Part shown: one piece after another, positions 14,939 to 21,723 of the stretch
Position numbering within the stretch: position 1 is the stretch's first letter
Layout: each line of letters opens with the position of its first letter
Assembly (NCBI RefSeq): GCF_014648855.1
Contig: NZ_BMRX01000026.1
Coordinates: 1-43,205, forward strand
Source of the DNA: Streptomyces parvulus
Lineage (GTDB): Bacteria > Actinomycetota > Actinomycetes > Streptomycetales > Streptomycetaceae
DNA length: 43,205 nt
Direction of reading: 5' to 3'
Translations under genes and position numbers: made by a program
The notes under the pieces: generated by a model
Told to the model about the DNA's origin: nothing
What the model saw: only the letters and a program-made list of their open reading frames with translations
The model's database searches: none

Positions 14939-16035
14939 CGCCGGCCCTCCCCGGAAAGCGTCGCTGCCCTGGCCGCGGCAGTGAGTGACGCGTGTGTGGG
15001 GGCGTCGGGAACGTGTGCGGGCCGGCCCTGTGCGAATTCCCTGCGGAGCACGGGTACCACCTCGCCCAGCATCTCGATCTGTTCGAGCACGGTCTTGTGC
15101 GGGACGCCGACCCCGTCCACGACGAACAGCTGACGCTGGTAGTCGCCGGCCGCGTGCTCCCGGTACCTCAGCACACGCTCGATCACTTCCTGGGGGCTGC
15201 CCGCGATCACCGCGGTCTGCTCCATGGTCTCCTCCAGGGACGGGCCGCCGCCGTACAGGGAATGGTCGAAGTAGGGGCGGAACTCGCGCACGGCGTCCTG
15301 GGACTTCGGCCGGACGAAGAGGTGCGCCGCCAGGCCGACGATGCCCTGGTCGGCGCTGCCGTGTCCGTAGTGCTCGAAGCGGCTGCGGTAGAGCTCGACC
15401 AGGCGGCGGACGTGTTCCTTGGGCCAGAAGAGGTTGTTGTGGAAGAAGCCGTCGCCGTAGTAGGCGGCCTGTTCGGCGATCTCCGGGCTGCGGATGGAGG
15501 CGTGCCAGACGAACGGCGGAACCCCGTCCAGCGGGCGGGGCGTGGACGTGAAGCCCTGGAGCGGTGTCCGGAACCTGCCCTCCCAGTCGACGACGTCCTC
15601 ACGCCACAGCCGGTGCAGCAGGGCATAGTTCTCCACGGCCAGTGCGATGCCGTCGCGGATGTCCTTGCCGAACCAGGGGTAGACCGGTCCGGTGTTGCCG
15701 CGGCCCATCATCAGGTCCGCCCGGCCGTCGGCGAGATGCTGGAGCGTCGCGTAATCCTCGGCGATCTTCACCGGGTCGTTGGTGGTGATCAGCGTCGTCG
15801 AGGTGGACAGCAGGATCCGCTCCGTGCGGGCTGCAATGTGACCGAGGATTGTGGTGGGCGAGGACGGCACGAAGGGCGGGTTGTGGTGCTCGCCCATGGC
15901 GAAGACGTCCAGGCCGACGTCCTCGGCCAGTTTCGCGTACTCCACGACGGCCTTGATGCGATCGTGTTCCGTGGGGGTCCGTCCCGAGACGGGGTCGCGG
16001 GCCAGATCTCCCACGCCGAAGATACCTATCTGCAT
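14935..16035 (-). CDS. LLM-class flavin-dependent monooxygenase, CE1758 type
   Basis: A 366-residue luciferase-like TIM-barrel oxygenase. Features include the start MQIGIFGVGDLARDPVSG, AMGEHHNPPFVPSSPTTILG, the central strand LMMGRGNTGPVYPWFGKD and the flavin-phosphate region FVWHASIRSPEIAEQAA. Such enzymes use reduced FMN and oxygen to hydroxylate, oxidise or desulfonate small molecules. It overlaps the FMN-reductase gene by four bases. A small gene (16138-16374) lies upstream, and the shared promoter with its operator is probably near 16440. Length is normal for the family. Confidence 0.9.
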   Translation of the reverse strand: MQIGIFGVGDLARDPVSGRTPTEHDRIKAVVEYAKLAEDVGLDVFAMGEHHNPPFVPSSPTTILGHIAARTERILLSTSTTLITTNDPVKIAEDYATLQHLADGRADLMMGRGNTGPVYPWFGKDIRDGIALAVENYALLHRLWREDVVDWEGRFRTPLQGFTSTPRPLDGVPPFVWHASIRSPEIAEQAAYYGDGFFHNNLFWPKEHVRRLVELYRSRFEHYGHGSADQGIVGLAAHLFVRPKSQDAVREFRPYFDHSLYGGGPSLEETMEQTAVIAGSPQEVIERVLRYREHAAGDYQRQLFVVDGVGVPHKTVLEQIEMLGEVVPVLRREFAQGRPAHVPDAPTHASLTAAARAATLSGEGRR

Positions 16036-16137
16036 CGTCGATTCCTGTCAGTCGATTCTGTCGTCTCGGTCCGCCCGCCTTCCCGGCGCCGAGGAGGGGA
16101 GCTGTTCGCCACGCGGACCCGGAGCACCCGTTGCGCC

Positions 16138-16374
16138 TTACTCGTTCAACCGCCCGCCGGTGCCAGGGGCGTCGGAGACGATGACCGGTCGCGGCGCCAT
16201 GAGCCCCGCGGTCCTGCGGTGCCGACCGTGACCGACGGACTCGCCTCCGGCGGCCCACAGATCCCCCTCGGCACAACGGCCGCGGTGCCGTCCGGTGCCC
16301 GCGGTTTCGGGAACACTCGTGGACCCGTCGGTCCGGCGGAAGTGGGGCTGGGCTTCGGTGAGCGTGGTGGGCAC
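16138..16374 (-). CDS. Small hypothetical protein upstream of the monooxygenase pair, 78 residues
   Basis: A GTG at 16374 preceded by GAAGGAAAA opens a frame beginning VPTTLTEAQPHFRRTDG and ending DAPGTGGRLNE. The product is basic, glycine- and arginine-rich, with a lone Cys in RGRCAEG, and shows no domain I recognise. It lies between the AT-rich promoter near 16440 and the monooxygenase gene, 102 bases upstream of the latter, so the two are probably cotranscribed. Codon use is compatible with coding but two other frames are also open here, so the call is moderate. Confidence 0.4.
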   Translation of the reverse strand: MPTTLTEAQPHFRRTDGSTSVPETAGTGRHRGRCAEGDLWAAGGESVGHGRHRRTAGLMAPRPVIVSDAPGTGGRLNE

Positions 16375-16436
16375 GTGATTTTCCTTCGGACGGGGGCTGG
16401 ATCGCGGCACGGAGCACCGGCGGTGAACACACATTA

Positions 16437-16450
16437 ATTGCTGTGCGAAG
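16437..16450. promoter_or_regulatory. Degenerate CTTG-N6-CAAG-type operator in the promoter of the small gene and monooxygenase unit
   Basis: ATTGCTGTGCGAAG followed by CA matches 12 of 16 bases of the cupin operator at 11319. It sits in an AT-rich island (ATTAATT and AAATATACC flank it), with -10-like TTAATG on the minus strand at about 16433-16438. The site also holds the wider repeat TTGCT-N6-AGCAA (16438-16453). Confidence 0.4.
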
Positions 16451-16540
16451 CAAATATACCAAGCGCCGGGACTGGTGTGCGTACAGGCAAGGTGCCGCGC
16501 GCCACATGTGCGCGTGGGGGCATCGGTCCTGCGGACATGC

Positions 16541-16574
16541 GAAACGGCCTGCCGATCCACCGGCAGGCCGTTTC
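16541..16574 (-). terminator. Strong terminator after the quinone reductase gene
   Basis: GAAACGGCCTGCCG and CGGCAGGCCGTTTC form a perfect 14-bp stem around a 6-base loop. It lies 15 bases past the stop of the leftward wrbA gene, with AAA/TTT ends that give a short U-run on either strand. Confidence 0.88.
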
Positions 16575-16588
16575 CCCACGGTGCACCG

Positions 16589-17314
16589 TCACCTGCGGCG
16601 GCGCTGCCACCAGCGCCGCGGGCGCTCCCCGGCGGTGCGCGGCTGGGCCTCGGGGTCGGGCGCGGCCATGGGGTGCGACTCGGCCTCGGCGGGCGGCTCA
16701 GCGTCGGCGGCCGCTTTCAGCCTGGCGGCCATCGCGACGACGCGCTCTGCCTGGATACGGGCGGCCGTGCGCGTGGTGTCGCCGACCGGGTTGGTGCCCT
16801 GGCCGTCCGTGTGGGAGGTGCCGTAGGGGTTGCCGTCGGCGAACTTCGCCGGGTCCGTGAAGCCGGGGCTGACGACGATGCCGCCGAAGTGGTGGACCGA
16901 GTTGTAGAGGGCGAGCAGGGTCGACTCGTGCCCGGCGTGAGCCGTGGCGGTGGAGACGAAACCGCTGTAGACCTTGTCGGCGAGCCTGCCCTCGGCCCAG
17001 AGGCCGCCGAGGGTGTCGATGAACTGCTTGAGCTGCGAGGAGACGTTGCCGAAGCGGGTGGGGGTGCCGAAGATGACGGCGTCCGCCCAGTCGATGTCCT
17101 CAGGGGTCGCTTCGGGCACGTCCGCTGTGGCGGTCTGGTTGGCGACCCACGCGGGGTTGGAGTCGATGGCGGACTGAGGGGCCAGCTCGCCCGCCCTGAC
17201 CATACGGACCTCGGCACCCGCCTTGAGGCCGGCGTCATGCAGCTCCCTGGCGATCGTCGCGATGGTTCCAGTGGAGGAGTAGTAGACGATGGCGAGCTTC
17301 ACGGGGGTGGTCAT
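16589..17314 (-). CDS. wrbA: NAD(P)H:quinone oxidoreductase, WrbA type IV family
   Basis: A 241-residue flavodoxin-like protein. The FMN phosphate loop is YYSSTGTIATIA (residues 11-22), GTPTRFGNVSSQLKQFID is the WrbA signature, and TATAHAGHESTLLALYNSVHHFGGIVV completes the flavin and quinone site. WrbA reduces quinones by two electrons and limits redox cycling. The core ends near residue 200; a basic, proline- and arginine-rich tail of about 40 residues ending RRWWQRRRR is unusual and could bind membrane or nucleic acid. Two TetR-type operators lie upstream and a strong terminator downstream, so the gene is a single unit. Confidence 0.9.
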   Translation of the reverse strand: MTTPVKLAIVYYSSTGTIATIARELHDAGLKAGAEVRMVRAGELAPQSAIDSNPAWVANQTATADVPEATPEDIDWADAVIFGTPTRFGNVSSQLKQFIDTLGGLWAEGRLADKVYSGFVSTATAHAGHESTLLALYNSVHHFGGIVVSPGFTDPAKFADGNPYGTSHTDGQGTNPVGDTTRTAARIQAERVVAMAARLKAAADAEPPAEAESHPMAAPDPEAQPRTAGERPRRWWQRRRR

Positions 17315-17381
17315 GAGCGGCGGTCTCCGTTCGCTGTGTTCGGGGGGAGGCGATCGGGGTGCTCGGGATGATCCGCGAATA

Positions 17382-17397
17382 AGACGACCGGTCGCCT
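17382..17397. promoter_or_regulatory. TetR-type operator of wrbA, distal copy
   Basis: AGACGACCGGTCGCCT shares the core AGACGACCGGTC with the site at 17407-17422, about 25 bases away. The spacing is near two and a half helical turns. Confidence 0.55.
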
Positions 17398-17406
17398 ATT
17401 GGAAAG

Positions 17407-17422
17407 TAGACGACCGGTCTAG
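17407..17422. promoter_or_regulatory. TetR-type operator of wrbA, second copy
   Basis: TAGACGACCGGTCTAG is a palindrome around GACCGGTC and resembles the TAGACC/GGTCTA type recognised by LmrA/YxaF-like TetR repressors (family knowledge). It lies about 95 bases upstream of wrbA. No TetR gene is adjacent. Confidence 0.55.
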
Positions 17423-17524
17423 AAAAGTCAAAAGGGAGGTATGGCCGGCAAGGATCACTGGTGTGGGGGCTCCGGCGGCTGAGCTCACGAAGGCGGCCCA
17501 CCCATGCGGTCCCCGTTCGGTCCC

Positions 17525-17720
17525 CGAGCCGTCGAAACTGGCCCGAAGCCGCGCCCTTAGCCAGATCAGGTGTCCGACGTCCTCGACGCTCCACCCGTTG
17601 AGCCGCCGTGCGAGGGACTGGGCCGTGCTGTCGCTCAGCTCTGCGAACAGTGCACGCCCTTCGGGGTCAGGCCCAGGAGACGACGAGCGGTTCGGCGAGC
17701 CTGCCGACCCGCCGCAGAAG
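17525..17720 (-). pseudogene. MarR-family regulator relic (C-terminal part, frameshifted)
   Basis: On the minus strand, 17668-17531 reads DPEGRALFAELSDSTAQSL and then ARRLNGWSVEDVGHLI and LRASFDG, the typical C-terminal helices of a MarR regulator (normally LTPEGRALF..., then SVEDVERL). Just upstream, another frame gives RRLLGLTPKG; restoring one lost base in the ACCCCGAA run joins the two as GLTPEGRALF. The helix-turn-helix part is absent because the SnoaL-like gene ends at 17792. It looks like a decayed 3' end of a regulator that may once have controlled wrbA. Confidence 0.5.
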
Positions 17721-17791
17721 CGCCCAGCAGGAGCGGAGACACTGCCTCGTCGCACCCCCGACGCCGCACCCCGGACATGGGTGTCCACCCG

Positions 17792-18346
17792 CTACGACCC
17801 GGCCGCCGCTTCCGCTGCCAGCGCCGTCACCTGCTGTGCGGCGCGCTTGGCTCGACCGGTCAGCCGCCACGTGACCATGCGCAGCATGCCGGCCGGCTCC
17901 GGCGGGAACACACCCAGCTGTCCGAGCATCGTGACGTCGTCCCGGACCGCTTCGTGCGAGACCACCTTGCCGTCGCGGAGGCGGAGCACGTGGATCTGCT
18001 CGAAGTCGATCTCCCGCCCGGTGGGCGGAACGGCCTGGTCGAGTGCACCGTCGCGGAAGCGGACGAAGGCTCCCGTCTGGCGGCCCTGCATACGCAGACG
18101 CACCCAGATCTGGTCCTCCTCGTGAACGATCCCGGTGACGGCGAAGTGCAGGTCGCTGAAGGCGAAGCGCATCCATGCGCCCGACGCCAGCACCCCGGCG
18201 GGACCCTCGAGGGAGCATGCCTGTGGTGAGACGGAAGACTCGCGGTTGCGGAAGTCAGGGTGTACGACCTCCGCCGCCAGCGCTCGATCGCCCGTTTCGA
18301 GGATGCGGAAGAGGCCGCGCCCCAGCTCCAGTGCGTCCATTCCCAT
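17792..18346 (-). CDS. SnoaL-like/ester cyclase (NTF2-fold) protein
   Basis: A 184-residue protein with an NTF2-like fold. The first helix RGLFRILETGDRALAAEVVHPDFRNRES, then FAFSDLHFAVTGIVHEEDQIWVRLRMQGRQTG and RDGKVVSHEAVRDDVTMLGQLG match SnoaL-like ester cyclases. Known members act on polyketides, but many standalone ones have no known substrate. The C-terminal 40 residues are alanine- and arginine-rich. It is divergent from the TetR gene at 18436 across a 16-bp palindrome, suggesting TetR control. Alternative: a non-catalytic NTF2-fold binding protein. Confidence 0.8.
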   Translation of the reverse strand: MGMDALELGRGLFRILETGDRALAAEVVHPDFRNRESSVSPQACSLEGPAGVLASGAWMRFAFSDLHFAVTGIVHEEDQIWVRLRMQGRQTGAFVRFRDGALDQAVPPTGREIDFEQIHVLRLRDGKVVSHEAVRDDVTMLGQLGVFPPEPAGMLRMVTWRLTGRAKRAAQQVTALAAEAAAGS

Positions 18347-18391
18347 GAGTCATGCCCTTCGTCGGCAACGCGCTGCGCGCGGCGGAAATTG

Positions 18392-18407
18392 AGGTAATAC
18401 CATACCT
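18392..18407. promoter_or_regulatory. Operator between divergent SnoaL-like and TetR genes
   Basis: AGGTAATACCATACCT has perfect AGGTA/TACCT arms around six bases and stands in a short AT-rich stretch between the two divergent starts (18346 and 18436). The TetR at 18436 is the obvious candidate ligand. Confidence 0.6.
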
Positions 18408-18435
18408 AATGAATCGGTGATGTTAGCATCCAAAC

Positions 18436-19050
18436 ATGTCGTCCAAGCGTCCGTACGTGTCTCCGCTGCGTGAAAGCAGTGCTGCCCGCACGCGTGAACT
18501 GATCCTCGGCCGGGCGACGGCGCTGTTCGCCGAACGTGGCTACGGGCGGGTGGCCGTCGCCGACATCGCGGCCGCCGCCGGCGTGGCGCCGAAGACGGTC
18601 TTCGCCAGTGTCGGCAGCAAGGGCGACATCCTGAACCGGATCGTCGACCAGGGCGTGGCCGCGTCAGGGTACCGGCAGGCCACCGAGGAGATGCTCGGCA
18701 TGCACACGCCGGAGGCGGTCCTGTCGGCGTTGGCCCGGGGAACGCGAGCCGGCAACGAGAGTCAGCACGCCGTGCACGAGGCGATCCGCAAGGCACTTCC
18801 GGTCCACGAGGACGGGGAGGCGCTCTGGGACCGCGCCATGGCGGCGTACCGCGACGCGCTGCGGGCCGTCGCCACTCATCTGCACGCCCTCGACCCATCG
18901 CCCTCTTGTCCGGTTGAGGAGACGGCCGACCTCCTCTGGTACTGGTTCGGGCCCCCGAGTTGGCACACGCTGGTGGTGGAGAGCGGCTGGACGTGGGAGC
19001 GCGCCGAGCAGGTCCTGAGGCGGACCGCCCTGCTCGCCCTGGTCGGCTGA
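18436..19050 (+). CDS. TetR/AcrR family regulator
   Basis: A 204-residue regulator. The TetR DNA-binding domain covers about residues 15-60: RELILGRATALFAERGYGRV, then ADIAAAAGVAPKTVFASVGSKGDIL. The C-terminal domain contains a Trp-rich segment (DLLWYWFGPPSWHTLV), which hints at an aromatic ligand pocket. The divergent SnoaL-like gene and the palindrome between them suggest that this protein controls both. No strong ribosome binding site precedes the ATG, so translation may be inefficient or nearly leaderless. Confidence 0.87.
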   Translation: MSSKRPYVSPLRESSAARTRELILGRATALFAERGYGRVAVADIAAAAGVAPKTVFASVGSKGDILNRIVDQGVAASGYRQATEEMLGMHTPEAVLSALARGTRAGNESQHAVHEAIRKALPVHEDGEALWDRAMAAYRDALRAVATHLHALDPSPSCPVEETADLLWYWFGPPSWHTLVVESGWTWERAEQVLRRTALLALVG

Positions 19051-19070
19051 GCCACTGCTGCCCGCCGGTG

Positions 19071-19964
19071 TCACGGGACCTTCGGCCCGCCGAGATACGT
19101 TCCGTCCGCGTCGTAGGGCCAGGCGTTCTGCTCGCATCCGTCCAACCCGTTGATCTGCTGCATCATGGCGGGCGCCGGCCTGCCGGGCCCGGGACACGTC
19201 TCGTGGCCGTGTCCGATGCGGTGTCCGACCTCGTGATTGATGATCAACGCCCGATAGTCGGCCAGAGACCCATGGAAATTGGGCGAACCGGTCTGCCAGC
19301 GCTTCAAGTTGACGAAAACGCGAGAGCCGACGTCGCAGTTCACCTCGCCCCGCGTCCTGAGTCCGGCCGCTCCGCAGATCCTGTCGACCGTCGCGGGGGA
19401 AGCCACGACCACCACGAAGTCCCGGCTCCCGTCGGACACGAGCTGGAAGCCGTCGTGGCCGTCAGCCGTCCAGGATCTGGGATCCGCTAGTACTCCGTGG
19501 ATCTCGCGGGCCACACCGTCGGCCGACAGGCCGATTCCCTCCTCTACGCGGACCTTGAAGCGCCGGACCGTTCCGGTGCCGATCGGCTCGGCGGAGATCC
19601 TCGCCGTGACGAAACCGTCGGTGTCCTCCCGTGCCGCGGCAGTGGATCTGGTGAAGGCGGGTGTTGCGGCCTGGTGGCTTCGTCCTTGGGCCACCGCACC
19701 GGCGATGCCGGGGTCGCCGTCCACGTGCCGCGACAGGAAGAGGCTGCTCAGGACCACTGCGGCGAGGAACGGAAGCAGCATGATGCGGGCGACGCGTCGG
19801 CGGCGAGTTCGTCCGCTCCGGCGTCGGAGCCCGGCGGGTCGGTGACGGGGAGGCCCTGATGCCGGGGCCGGGTGACGTGACATGGCTTCTGATGGCCCAC
19901 ATTCTGGGTGACTCGGGAAAATACCCTTGTGAAGAGAACGGGTCCGGCGACCGAAAAGGTTCAT
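19071..19964 (-). CDS. DUF3152 protein, membrane-anchored metzincin-like putative metalloprotease
   Basis: A 297-residue protein with a basic N-terminus, one membrane segment (IMLLPFLAAVVLSSLFL, about 61-77) and an extracytoplasmic domain. The motif HEVGHRIGHGH (His244 to His254) fits the extended zinc motif HExxHxxGxxH of metzincins, and MM at about 267 could be the Met-turn. Cysteines in DRICGAAG, EVNCDVG, ETCPGP and DGCEQN could form disulfides. DUF3152 is common in actinobacteria and its function is unproven. The frame starts at 19964, but the ATG at 19883 (MSRHPAPASG) is an alternative; neither has a strong ribosome binding site. It converges with the TetR gene. Confidence 0.83.
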   Translation of the reverse strand: MNLFGRRTRSLHKGIFPSHPECGPSEAMSRHPAPASGPPRHRPAGLRRRSGRTRRRRVARIMLLPFLAAVVLSSLFLSRHVDGDPGIAGAVAQGRSHQAATPAFTRSTAAAREDTDGFVTARISAEPIGTGTVRRFKVRVEEGIGLSADGVAREIHGVLADPRSWTADGHDGFQLVSDGSRDFVVVVASPATVDRICGAAGLRTRGEVNCDVGSRVFVNLKRWQTGSPNFHGSLADYRALIINHEVGHRIGHGHETCPGPGRPAPAMMQQINGLDGCEQNAWPYDADGTYLGGPKVP

Positions 19965-20024
19965 CCTGGCCGGAAAGCGCCGCGATGCCCCCCCATGTTG
20001 ACAGGGCTCCCGCGCACGGCAATG

Positions 20025-20038
20025 ATTGCTAAGTCAAG
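20025..20038. promoter_or_regulatory. CTTG-N6-CAAG-type operator (one mismatch) upstream of DUF3152 gene
   Basis: ATTG-CTAAGT-CAAG fits the repeat family seen at 2077, 11319, 30982 and 34990 with one changed arm base. On the minus strand it contains TTGACT, a possible -35 for the gene at 19964. Confidence 0.4.
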
Positions 20039-20394
20039 CGATGTGTGACCGTGCACCGTCCGCTTGGCTCAGCCCTGGCGGTCTGTCCAGGCGGACGCCC
20101 GGCGGCGAGGGGTTTCCCGTCGGGTGTGTCGCCAGGGCCCCTTTCGCAGTACGCGCCCTTCCCCCGGGGAGTGCGGCTGCCGACAGGGCCTCGGTGGTCA
20201 TGTCTCCTGCTGTCCCGAGCGGGAGGCATGGCCACCCCGAGCCGCGTCGGCCGGAGCGGGTGGCCCGCCGATCATAAAATTGACAGGTACATGTTATACG
20301 TGACTCCGGGCAGGTCTCCTTTTTCCGTCACCGCTACTTTGGTCACCTCCCGACCGCCGACTTTTGGCCGATGCCCGCTCACACCGCCCGGCCC

Positions 20395-20400
20395 TAGCGT
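20395..20400 (+). promoter_or_regulatory. -10 box of a leaderless transcript
   Basis: TAGCGT ends seven bases before the ATG at 20408, and no ribosome binding site is present. This is the spacing expected when transcription starts at the start codon. Confidence 0.5.
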
Positions 20401-20407
20401 CGGCGTC

Positions 20408-20674
20408 ATGAACCGATCCCCGCGCAAGACCACGCCCCTCCCCATCCCGCAGCCCACACGCCTCACCGTGGTCGTGCTCGGTGTACTGCTCGTCCTGGTG
20501 GGCGGCGTGCCCGTGGCCGAGCGCACCGTGGCCCACCTGGCGGTGTGGACGGCCGGCGCACCCGTTCCCGGACTGGCCTGGCTGCTGCCCTTCGCCGTCG
20601 GCGTCCTGGCTCTGCTCCGGACGCCGGGCCGCCGCCGCGGCACCGCCGACGAGGCCCAGCCGCAAGAGGGATGA
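20408..20674 (+). CDS. Small membrane protein leading the ABC transporter operon
   Basis: An 88-residue protein with two hydrophobic segments, VVVLGVLLVLVGGVPVA (about 21-37) and LAWLLPFAVGVLALL (about 57-71), and a charged C-terminus. The ATG at 20408 has a TAGCGT -10 box seven bases upstream, so the message is probably leaderless. Its stop overlaps a possible ATG (20671) in the frame of the ABC ATPase, making a three-gene unit. It has no recognised family; in comparable actinobacterial ABC operons the first gene is often a GntR regulator, absent here. Confidence 0.6.
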   Translation: MNRSPRKTTPLPIPQPTRLTVVVLGVLLVLVGGVPVAERTVAHLAVWTAGAPVPGLAWLLPFAVGVLALLRTPGRRRGTADEAQPQEG

Positions 20675-20772
20675 CGGAGAGCTTGAGCGAGCCGTGCGAC
20701 ACCCTCACCCTCGCACGGCCGAAGCTTCCGTGCACCGACAACCCCGAGAGAACACACAGGTTTCAGCACCTC

Positions 20773-21723
20773 ATGACAGACCGAGTCACGGACCCCCGGA
20801 TCCCTCCCGCCCCGGCCCTGGAAACTCACGGGCTGGGCAAGCGCTACCGCCGCGGCTGGGCCCTGCGCGACAGTTCCTTCCGGCTGCCGGCAGGCAGCGT
20901 CTGCGCTCTCGTCGGGCCCAACGGAGCCGGGAAGACGACCCTGCTCTCCCTGGCAGCCGACCTTCTCGAGCCGACGACCGGCACGATCACCCTGTCCGGC
21001 CACCGTCCCGGCAGCCCCGAAGCCCGCCGGGGCACGGCCTTCCTGAGCCAGCGCAAGGCGCTCTACCCGCGCTTTCGCGTGCGCGACATCCTGCGCATGG
21101 GAAAGGAGTTGAACCCCACCTGGCACCAGGAGACCGCCGAGTCCGTCGTGGAAGCCGGCGGCATTCCGATGGGAGTCCGCGTCGGCACCCTCTCCGGAGG
21201 CCAGGCCACCCGCGTTGCGTTCGCGCTGGCCCTCGGCAAGCGGCCCCGGCTGATGCTCCTGGACGAACCCATGGCCGACCTCGACCCGCTGGTACGCCGG
21301 CAGATGACCGACCTGCTGCGTGCCGAGGCGCGGACCCACGGGGCGACCGTCATCATGTCCTCCCACTTGGTCTCCGAGTTGGCGGACTCGTGCGACCACC
21401 TCGTACTCATCAACAACGGCCGGGTCCGACTGGCTGGTGAGGTGGACCTCCTCCTGGACCAGCACCGGCACGTCACCTCCGGGGCGGGAGACCGCCCGCC
21501 CTCACCGGAGGCGGTTCCCTACGACGTCATCGCGAGCACCGACCACGGCCGGGAGACCACCTCCCTGGTACGCACCGACGACACCTCACCCCCGTCCCCC
21601 GGCGACGGCCACCGCGCACCCACGCTGGAAGAGCTGGTACTCGGCTATCTCGACGCGCCGGAGGCCTCCCCGGTGCTCACCGCTGGAGCCCGGGTCCACG
21701 GAAGCCAGGAGGTGTCCGCATGA
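20773..21723 (+). CDS. ABC transporter ATP-binding protein
   Basis: A 316-residue ATPase from the ATG at 20773 (MTDRVTDPRIPP). Walker A is GPNGAGKTTLL, the Q-loop is AFLSQRKALYP, the signature is TLSGGQATRVAF, Walker B is LMLLDEPMADLDP and the H-loop is IMSSHLVSEL. The C-terminal part after about residue 230 is a longer accessory region, as in ABC-2 drug or antibiotic exporters. The frame is open from 20671 (MTESLSEPCD), overlapping the small gene stop; the first 34 residues look uncoding-like, so the inner ATG is preferred. It overlaps the permease gene by four bases. Confidence 0.9.
   Translation: MTDRVTDPRIPPAPALETHGLGKRYRRGWALRDSSFRLPAGSVCALVGPNGAGKTTLLSLAADLLEPTTGTITLSGHRPGSPEARRGTAFLSQRKALYPRFRVRDILRMGKELNPTWHQETAESVVEAGGIPMGVRVGTLSGGQATRVAFALALGKRPRLMLLDEPMADLDPLVRRQMTDLLRAEARTHGATVIMSSHLVSELADSCDHLVLINNGRVRLAGEVDLLLDQHRHVTSGAGDRPPSPEAVPYDVIASTDHGRETTSLVRTDDTSPPSPGDGHRAPTLEELVLGYLDAPEASPVLTAGARVHGSQEVSA

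Larger units (their letters stand above)
19965..20407. other. Intergenic region between DUF3152 and ABC units
   Basis: I support no gene here. It holds an operator-like ATTGCTAAGTCAAG (20025-20038) near the leftward gene, and a second AT-rich island at about 20271-20300 with TTGACA (20280-20285) and TTATAC but wrong spacing for a normal promoter. An open frame starting at 20041 lacks a convincing ribosome binding site and codon pattern. Confidence 0.5.

Noticed and set aside
14992..16437. Open frame antisense to the LLM monooxygenase
   Set aside because: Shadow of the monooxygenase, which has recognisable motifs and a coupled partner gene.
20041..20277. Plus-strand frame starting MCDRAPSAWLSPGG in the ABC upstream region
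   Set aside because: No ribosome binding site, no protein-like pattern, and it runs into the AT-rich island.
20271..20300. TTGACA and TTATAC as a promoter
   Set aside because: Only eight bases separate the boxes, too short for a -35/-10 pair; the leaderless TAGCGT box at 20395 explains the downstream gene better.
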